From Symbiodinium natans (Eukaryota > Sar > Dinophyceae > Suessiales > Symbiodiniaceae): 55,000 nt of DNA. Positions 48,520 through 55,000 of the stretch are shown here, piece by piece; the stretch's first letter is position 1, and the number at the start of each line of letters is the position of its first letter. A program made the translations under genes and the position numbers. Under the pieces are notes generated by a model that was given only the letters and a program-made list of their open reading frames with translations, had not been told where the DNA came from and did not search any database. Where the stretch lies: assembly GCA_905221605.1 (NCBI GenBank), contig CAJNDS010002137.1, forward strand, positions 17,501-72,500, written 5' to 3'.

Positions 48520-49720
48520 AGATGTTGGATGGTGTGCCTGTGAGTTCCAATCGTTCCAATCGGCTTGAGCGCAGAACTATGCTGCGAGGGTCTGACAGCT
48601 TTTCCCAACCAGCTTCGGCTGCACGAATGTGCATATAGATACAGAAATGAATTTATGGTTCCCCCCCCGCCCCGGTTGGACGAACCTCGAATTCACAATT
48701 TTTTGACACTGCAATGATTCTGATGCGTTCCCGTATTTCAAACCAATAACCAATATCGCTCACATAAGGTTTGACGGTGACCCTTGTACATGGGCCAAAC
48801 CTAACTAGCCAAACGAAAACACAAATTTAGGCAACTAAAGGCAACATTCAGCAACTTCCCCAAATGTGTGTTTTCTGGTCAAATTTGTACTTCTCCATGC
48901 CTTCCTAGGCCAATCGAATTGCACAAACTCAAAACCCCAAAATCAAAGCTTCCCTGGGGAAGCTCCGAGAAAATTTGAGTTTTTGAAGCATTCTCACATT
49001 CGATGTTAGTCCTGGTGCATCCCCTGTTTTCCAGCTTGCACCCTATTCGAATTCCATTCACGTCCGAGCTACTCGAAAAGTGGGCACTGCATTAATGAGA
49101 TGCTTAATAGCCGAAAATGTTTTTAGGCTTGGAATACAAGCTTTCTAGACATGAGCTTCCTCACCTTTCGAAAACAAGTGATTCAATATGTTGACCGTTA
49201 ATTAGAATCTTACAACACTAACGTCTTAAGTACTCGCATGGAGATTGTATTCTGAAGTCCCTGAGAATTGCAGCTTTGCCAGAGCGGATTGCGTAGCAAT
49301 ACGATTTCGAACAGAAGTGTTCATAGAAATTATTATTGTAGGACTTAAGTGATGCGTTGGGAGGCGTATTCTCGGCGAGTGAACTGTCCGCTCTAAGGGC
49401 AGGGACATTCCCTGAGCCTCAAGATCCGCAAAGCAAAGGGCTTTCTTGACAGCAAAAACCCCACACCTGCGCACCCATGCAAGCGACTCGGGGGAACATC
49501 ACCAGAAGTGACTTAACTCAAGTTGGCTTCAAAAAGCCTGTCTGTTTGAACATGTTGTCTCCAGTGATACATCACATTAAGATAATATACAGAAATGTGT
49601 GCATTGCATGAATATAAAGAAAAATATATACATATATATATATATATACATATTATAGATCTGTACACATACACACATACACAACATGGGCGCGCTTAGA
49701 CAGCCCCAAGAGCCCTTAAC
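48520..49720. other. Largest array-free stretch, no gene recognised
   Basis: 1.2 kb with AT-richer composition and no telomere-like units, ending in a TA/CA tract (49618-49680). Short ORFs only. Confidence 0.4.
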
Positions 49721-49726
49721 GAGCGG

Positions 49727-50180
49727 CCCTAAACCCTAAATCTAAACCCTAAACCCTAAACCCCAAACCCCAAACCCTAAACCCTAAACCCTAAACCCTA
49801 AACCCTAAACCCTAAACCCTAAACCCTAAACCCTAAACCCAGCAGCCCAGGGCTCCTGTGCCATAGTGCCAGCAGCACCACTCCTGGCCAGAGGGCTTCG
49901 ACTCCCACACTAGAAAGACAAAAGCGTGGTAGGGTTTAGGGTTTAGGGTTTAGGGTTTAGGGTTTAGGGTTTAGGGTTTAGGGTTTAGGGTTTAGGGTTT
50001 AGGGTTTAGGGTTTAGGGTTTAGGGTTTAGGGTTTGGGGTTTGGGGTTTGGGGTTTGGGGTTTAGGGTTTAGGGTTTAGGTTTAGGGTTTAGGGTTTAGG
50101 GTATAGGGTTTAGGGTTTAGGGCTTAGGGTCTAGGGTCTTGGGGCGAGGTTCGAGAGTCTAGGGTGTAGGGTTTAGGGCG
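49727..50180. repeat. C-array and long G-array flanking an exon-like island
   Basis: CCCTAAA 49727-49840, TTTAGGG with GGGGTTT sub-block 49930-50180. Confidence 0.96.
49842..49909 (-). CDS. Exon of an unrecognised gene
   Basis: Pyrimidine-rich acceptor TTTTGTCTTTCTAG|; reads WESKPSGQEWCCWHYGTGAL. Aromatic- and Cys-rich. Donor uncertain (GG|GTTTAGGG or GC). Confidence 0.5.
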
Positions 50181-50445
50181 TGGATATCGAGTTCCAACGG
50201 TTTACGCCCAAGACAAACTTCAGGCGTCCCGAGCAACATGACCTAAAGAACGGCGCTACATGACTGTGGAAAGAAACGAATAGACTGCGGGCTCCCTAGA
50301 AGCGACCATGAATGAACATCTTGGGCTTTCAAATAATAAGACTTCGCACATGATTGCAAAGGAGACTGTAAATTGCTTCCCTCAAGGCTGCTTAGCACAG
50401 CCTGGAGTCTCAGCACACAAGCTTCTTCATTTCTTGGTTTAGGGT

Positions 50446-50661
50446 TTAGGGTTTAGGGTACTCCTTCGTTCTTGATGCACCAGCTGCAAGAAATTGATAT
50501 GCTGGCGGGCGACTTGCCCGTGGTGGGCCTTGTCTGCAAGTCAAGGACTGTCTTGCGGTGCTGATGGGCGCTTCGTCCACTGAAAATGCTTCTCTCTTCA
50601 AGTCAGCAAAAAGTTCCGACCAAGTTGCCCAAACTACACACACAAATGTCTGCACTTGCAT
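50446..50661 (-). CDS. Open segment, probably partly coding
   Basis: Reads WSELFADLKREAFSVDEAPI among other segments. Boundaries not determined. Confidence 0.35.
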   Translation of the reverse strand: MQVQTFVCVVWATWSELFADLKREAFSVDEAPISTARQSLTCRQGPPRASRPPAYQFLAAGASRTKEYPKP

Positions 50662-50926
50662 GCATCTTCATGCAAGCGCTTGGACTCTGAAGTCTGAAGG
50701 TTCCACCGCTGATTTGAACTAGTTGGTACGGCTGCCATGCGATGACGTATCCTCGCAGACGACGTGCAATCATTCCATGGCCAGTAGGACGACCAGCCTT
50801 TCAGGGCAGTTGAGGAATCCTAGATAGTTCGGCGGTGCTGAGGAGTCGGGAGCAAGCCTGCGGCAAGGGAGCCTAAACTCTAAACCCGAAACCCTAAACC
50901 CTGAACCCTACACCCCAAAGGTCGGC

Positions 50927-51028
50927 CCTCTCCATGGCAACAGTGGTTGTCTTGAGGTCGGATGCATCCTCGCGCAGAAGCAGCTCATCCGGGAGCGAGC
51001 CTGGAATCCACATCTCCGGGGCAATGCC
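50927..51028 (-). CDS. Exon of an unrecognised gene, 34 codons
   Basis: GAGGCAG| acceptor, GAGAGG|GCCGAC (GC) donor, 102 nt in phase 0, reads GIAPEMWIPGSLPDELLLRE. Strong coding appearance. Confidence 0.6.
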
Positions 51029-51130
51029 CTGCCTCAACCCTCCACAAACGCAGCTTGGGAGCCCAGTAGTCACCTTCTAATAAGGGTACTCTTGTGCTTA
51101 TTCTTGTTACTTATTTTGTTTGTACTTATT

Positions 51131-51235
51131 TATTTTTTTTTTTTTTTTTGGGGGGGGGGGGGGAGGTTGGTCACGTTATAATGCAACCCTGAACCAACAA
51201 CAGAGAGCAACAAAGGATGCCACTGGGCCACCAAA
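51131..51235 (-). mobile_element. tRNA-like SINE copy with poly(C)-poly(A) tail
   Basis: Minus strand GGTGGCCCAGTGG (A-box-like) and GGTTCAGGGTTGC (B-box-like), followed by a C14 run and an A run of about 20. The tail marks this as an RNA-derived copy. Confidence 0.6.
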
Positions 51236-51327
51236 AGACCAGATCCCGAGCCTATTTTGGGGATGGAGGGTCGAGTCAACGACCTTTTAAGAAGCTTGGC
51301 CCTCTTGGGGCACCCTAGACCCTGCAG

Positions 51328-51400
51328 TTTAGGGTTTAGGGTTTGGGGTTTAGGGTTTTAGGGTTTAGGGTTTGGGTTTAAGGGTTTAGGGTTTAGGGCT
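51328..51400 (+). repeat. TTTAGGG array
   Basis: Variant-rich. Confidence 0.9.
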
Positions 51401-52082
51401 TACCTAACCTAACCCTCAACCCTTAAAAAACAGGGACCCAAAAGTTTAGGTCAAACCCCGAATATCGACATTGCCGTGAGGGCATGTCATGAAGATTGCT
51501 GGCTGCATTGCTAGGAATCTGTGTGGATACCCGCATTGCCCTCTAGCTTGAGCAAGCATATCCCTTAGGCTCGGCTCATCCTTGCGCAAAACCTTATAAG
51601 GCATTTAGGCCCAAAACCTCTTATATAAGATGCCTTAATCATTGAAATAGGGTTTAGGGAGCTATTAGAGCATATCTATACAAGAACAATAAGGGTATAT
51701 TACTAAATAATTCCGACCCTACATTGGCTCAACGCGTTGTGCCTTTGTATTGGGCTCCACTGGTCTCCGCCCAAATTCCCTAAACCCTAAACCCTAAACG
51801 GGTTCTCATTGAAAACCTTGAGACACATTTCAGAACAACTTCCAAGACGTAGTCGAAGTCAAGCCCCCAGACCCTAGGGCTTAGGGTTTAGGGTTTAGGG
51901 TTGTATATGTATGTGTATATATACATATACATTTTTATGTGTATATATATATATACATGTGTGTGTGGCTATCCATATATGGGTACATGCATATGCAGGG
52001 TGTCCCACGGCGCCTGGTGCGGGCTGCTCCAATCTGCCAGGCCCAGGTTTGGGCAGGTTTGGGGGAGGAAATGGAGTGCTGG

Positions 52083-52310
52083 GGTTTAGGTTTAGGGTTT
52101 AGGGTTTAGGGTTTAGGGTTTAGGGTTTAGGGTTTAGGGTTTAGGGTTTAGGGTTTAGGGTTTAGGGTTTAGGGTTTGAAGGGGGGGGGGGGTTTGGGCT
52201 TGGAGGGGCGCAGGGCGCTTTTGCCATGAAAGTTTAGGGTTTAGGGTGTGGGGGCTGGTTCGAGAAGTCGTCCGGTTCACCCTAAACCCTAAACCCTAAA
52301 CCCTAAAGCT
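52083..52310. repeat. TTTAGGG array and short CCCTAAA array
   Basis: 52083-52180 then 52278-52310 with a G-run between. Confidence 0.94.
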
Positions 52311-52983
52311 CCCTTTCCCTAGCCCTAACTCCTAAACCCGAAACCCTAAGCAGGAAACCCTAAGCGCTTTCGCAACCGGACCTTTGCACCAGGGCTCCTC
52401 CAAACTAAACTCTAAACCCTCAACACATCTTGTTCTGAAGATCCTTTAGGGTCACGTTAACTTGGGGGCCGAATACCCTGGCCTCAAAAAGGCTAACCTC
52501 AGATTTGTTAGAATATCTATATATATATATATTTATATGTATAGACATATAACCAAAGAGGTCAAAGGTTAACTACCCAGCCTCTAAGTTACAAACTTCA
52601 TTCTCCCCGTGGAGTTGAAGGGAGCTGACGACTTCAAACCGGGGCTCTTGTCCTTGGGGCTCCCGCAACAAGGGGTTTAGGGTTTAGGGCCCACATGGGG
52701 GGTGTCCCAAAATGGGGGTGCCCTTTCTGGGGCCTCTTTAGTAAGGATTCTACTATTTTGGAGGCAATAATCACGGTACCGCGATTTGGGGAACTACCCA
52801 TGTCGGTTCAGGTGGGTTTAGGGTTTAGGGACACAGCTGCCAAGTTTCAGCTTTGGGTTCTTCTTAAGCTAGGCTGCCCAGTAATTTAGGCTTAAAAAGG
52901 GTGCCCTTTAAGGGGTTGGCGAGGCGGCATCGTGAAGTTCATCCCCCAACCGGCCTGAACGCGAAACCCCAGCACCCTACGGG

Positions 52984-53095
52984 TTTAGGGTATTTAGGGT
53001 ATTTAGGGCATTTAGGGTATTCAGGGTATTTAGGGTATTTAGGGTATTTAGGGTATTTAGGGTATTTAGGGTATTTAGGGTATTTAGGGTTTAGG
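52984..53095 (+). repeat. GGGTATTTA 9-mer array
   Basis: About 11 units of a nine-base derivative of TTTAGGG. Confidence 0.96.
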
Positions 53096-53227
53096 GCGCC
53101 AACCCTAAACCCTAAAACCTTTGTAGCACACCCTGGCCCCTTAACCCCAACCCTAGACCCTAAAACCCTGTGCGGCCAACCCGATTAGACCGCTAAACCC
53201 TGACCCTCAACCGCAACGCCGCATTGC

Positions 53228-53290
53228 ACAGCAGTGCCTTTTCTCCAGCTCGCTGCACCTGGGCGGCACAACTCAGAGACAGCTCCTCCC
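53228..53290 (-). CDS. Exon of an unrecognised gene
   Basis: CCTGCAG| acceptor; reads EELSLSCAAQVQRAGEKALL. Donor uncertain. Confidence 0.5.
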
Positions 53291-53334
53291 CTGCAGGATC
53301 GTTACTGCAAGTACCGTAGTTACTGTAGGTACTA

Positions 53335-53640
53335 GAGTTTAGGGTTTAAGGTTTAGGGTTTAGGGCCTGTAGCGTTTAGGGTTTAGGGCCTGTAGGGTTT
53401 AGGCTTTAGGGACTTTTGGGTTTGGGGGGTTAGGTTTGCAGAGTTTAGGGGTTGGGACTTGGGGGTTTGGGGCTGAGGATTTAAGACTCGGGCTGCCATG
53501 TGGATACTCCTTCCTGCAGTTTAGGGGTCTTGGAAGCTACATTCCCCGAAGCTCTAAATCCCAAACTCCTGCATCCTAAGCCCTAAACCCTAAACCCCAA
53601 ACCCTAAACCCTAAACCCTAAACCCTAAACCCTAAACCCC
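53335..53640. repeat. TTTAGGG and CCCTAAA arrays
   Basis: 53335-53410 (G sense) and 53579-53640 (C sense). Confidence 0.9.
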
Positions 53641-53726
53641 CAAGAAAACCCCTGTAAGCCCTCAAAAACCTTGAGCCCTCGAGTTCGCAACCATGACTCG
53701 GCTTACGTTTTAAAGGGCATTCGCAG

Positions 53727-53875
53727 TACTTGGAGGTTCAGGGCTTGGGTTTAGGGTTGAGGGTTCAGGGCACTTAAAACCCCAGATGTAGCTGTACTTC
53801 CAAGCCCCCCAAAGTCCACTAAGTAGGTTATACGTAGAACTTAGAGCTATAACTGTGGTTATTCCCTAGACCCTT
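53727..53875. mobile_element. MITE with TTTAGGG units inserted near its left end
   Basis: TACTTGGAGGTTCAGGG is followed by TTGGGTTTAGGGTTGAGGG and then the normal interior (CACTTAAAACCCCAGATG, TGTACTTCCAAGCCC). Confidence 0.65.
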
Positions 53876-53914
53876 ATTTTTTTTAAATCCCCTAAATTCC
53901 CTAAATTCGCTAAA

Positions 53915-54225
53915 TTCCCTAAACCCTAAGCCTAAACCCTAAACCCTAAACCCTAAACCCTAAACCCTAAACCCTAAACCCTAAACCCTAAACCCTAAAC
54001 CCTAAACCCTAAACCCTAAACCCTAAACCCTAAACCCTAAACCCTAAACCCTAAACCCTAAACCCTAAACCCTAAACCCTAAACCCTAGACCCTAGACCC
54101 TAGACCCTAGACCCTAGACCCTAGACCCTAAACCCTAAACCCTAGACCCTAGACTCTAGACTCTAGACTCTACCTAGACCCTACCTAGACCCTAACCCAC
54201 CTTGACCCTACCTAGACCCTAACCC
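53915..54225 (-). repeat. CCCTAAA array grading into CCCTAGA
   Basis: About 25 CCCTAAA units, then a pure CCCTAGA block, then longer CTACCTAGACC derivatives, ending at a solo MITE terminus (CCATGAACCTCCAAGTA). Confidence 0.96.
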
Positions 54226-54244
54226 ATGAACCTCCAAGTACGCT

Positions 54245-54327
54245 TCAATTCAGGGCCGGGAGCTGCCATCGGCAGCAGTCCGGCTCGGGCCCCAGCGGAG
54301 TGCTGGGGTTTGGAGGCTCGGGACGCG
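54245..54327 (-). CDS. Exon-like island, unrecognised
   Basis: GGTTTCAG| acceptor; reads ASRASKPQHSAGARAGLLPM. Low complexity; could be targeting-peptide-like. Confidence 0.4.
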
Positions 54328-54367
54328 CTGAAACCCCAAGAGACTTGCCAGCTTCCCTTTGAACCCT

Positions 54368-54430
54368 CTTGGGTTTAGGGTTTATAGGGTTTATAGGGTT
54401 TATAGGGTTTATAGGGTTTATAGGGTTTAG
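54368..54430 (+). repeat. GGGTTTATA 9-mer array
   Basis: Six pure units. Confidence 0.95.
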
Positions 54431-54614
54431 GGTTAAGGTCCAGGGTTTAGGATTTACTTACATCACCACTGCATCTTAAGTCCCTAAGCCCATGTAGGGC
54501 CACTAGCTTCTCAACGCCTGACCCCAAAGCTCTTAAAGCCAAAGCAGCCTAAGCACTTAAAAACCTAAACCCTTAACCCTGAACCCTGAACCCTAAACCC
54601 TAAACCCTAAACAC

Positions 54615-54675
54615 CTTCCAGCAAGGCGGCCCTTGTGGCAGTCGTAAGGTTCCGAAGAGGTCGAGTTCTTGCTGC
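54615..54675 (-). CDS. Exon of an unrecognised gene
   Basis: TTCCCAG| acceptor, GGAAG|GTGTTT (GT) donor, 61 nt, reads AARTRPLRNLTTATRAALLE. Flanked by a C-array (54580-54612) and a G-array (54690-54730). Confidence 0.5.
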
Positions 54676-54907
54676 CTGGGAACGCGCGGTTTAGGGTTTA
54701 GGGTTTAGGGTTTAGGGTTTAGGTTTCAGGGTTTCCGAAAAGAAGGGGTACCCTTTTTCGGGGGCCTCTTTTATTAAGGGGATTCTATTTGGGGTAGAAA
54801 AGGGGTAGATTTTGGGAAATACGCCTTTCTTTGTCAGAGGCTTTGGGGTTCCGGTTCAGGGGTCCAGAATTTAGGGCTTTCGTAGGGAGCCTAGGTGCGC
54901 ATTTTGG

Positions 54908-54961
54908 GGTTAGGGTTTAGGGTTTAGGGTTTAGGGTTTACCACCCCCCCCCCCCCCCCCC
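54908..54961 (+). repeat. TTTAGGG array followed by poly(C)
   Basis: Five units to 54942, then a C19 run. Confidence 0.95.
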
Positions 54962-55000
54962 AACGCTCTATTGTTCTGAGTTTCACGCAAAGGCCCCCCA

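Noticed and set aside
51131-51235. A functional tRNA gene
   Set aside because: Only box-like strings are present; I cannot build an acceptor stem or anticodon arm from the sequence.
1-55000. A true telomere or subtelomere
   Set aside because: Array orientation alternates dozens of times, arrays are short and degenerate, and genes with introns run through the whole window. These are interstitial repeats.

Overview
This is a window of nuclear genome from a dinoflagellate, probably a photosynthetic one such as a member of Symbiodiniaceae or a relative. Four things point there. TTTAGGG-type heptamers are scattered over the whole 55 kb in both orientations. A rearranged dinoflagellate spliced leader (DinoSL) lies at the 5' end of two retroelements. 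The gene read here uses mostly GC-AG introns. That gene encodes a plastid photosystem II assembly factor. None of it looks bacterial, and the window is not a chromosome end because array orientation flips dozens of times.

Main gene (minus strand, about 27.8 kb down to 7.5 kb). The 'unique' islands of 20-100 bp between telomere-like arrays are exons. I could chain 26 of them (22-85 nt each, about 1.46 kb of coding sequence in 20 kb of DNA) into one open frame matching the Ycf39/HCF244 family (atypical SDR/NmrA-like), with agreeing phase at all 25 junctions. It runs from the Rossmann motif [11 protein letters not shown] through [45 protein letters not shown], the [11 protein letters not shown] helix and a C-terminal EEYI.EYY helix into a charged tail. 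Donors are 15 GC, 9 GT and 1 GA; all acceptors are AG. The long ORFs inside this interval (GC-rich array, 52-bp minisatellite, microsatellites) are intronic repeats.

Intron architecture. In at least nine introns the sense strand opens with TTTAGGG repeats close to the donor and closes with CCCTAAA repeats just before the AG acceptor, so the intron ends are complementary. Small inverted-repeat elements (MITE-like, with TA flanks) sit at or near several donors, and several of them are themselves interrupted by telomere-like arrays.

Retroelements. A 4.5-kb non-LTR retrotransposon (42256-46748, minus) carries a frameshifted ORF1 and an ORF2 with endonuclease (EEP) and reverse transcriptase domains. 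The two ORFs share a frame, separated by one TGA, and ORF2 has no ATG of its own before its endonuclease motifs. The element is flanked on both sides by CCCTAAA arrays. A second element (33552-34473) shares its 5' terminus and 3' tail type. Very short copies of the same tail lie in other arrays, always in the same orientation. Their 5' ends look like DinoSL cDNA that folded back on itself.

The rest. At 0-7 kb, further minus-strand exon-like islands include one with an HLIP/LHC-like ELFNGRAAMMGY motif. At 28-42 kb and 47-55 kb, more minus-strand exons of unrecognised genes are mixed with arrays, a tRNA-like SINE family, AT microsatellites and a large (TG)n tract at 47.5-48.15 kb. Two islands look equally codable on the plus strand.
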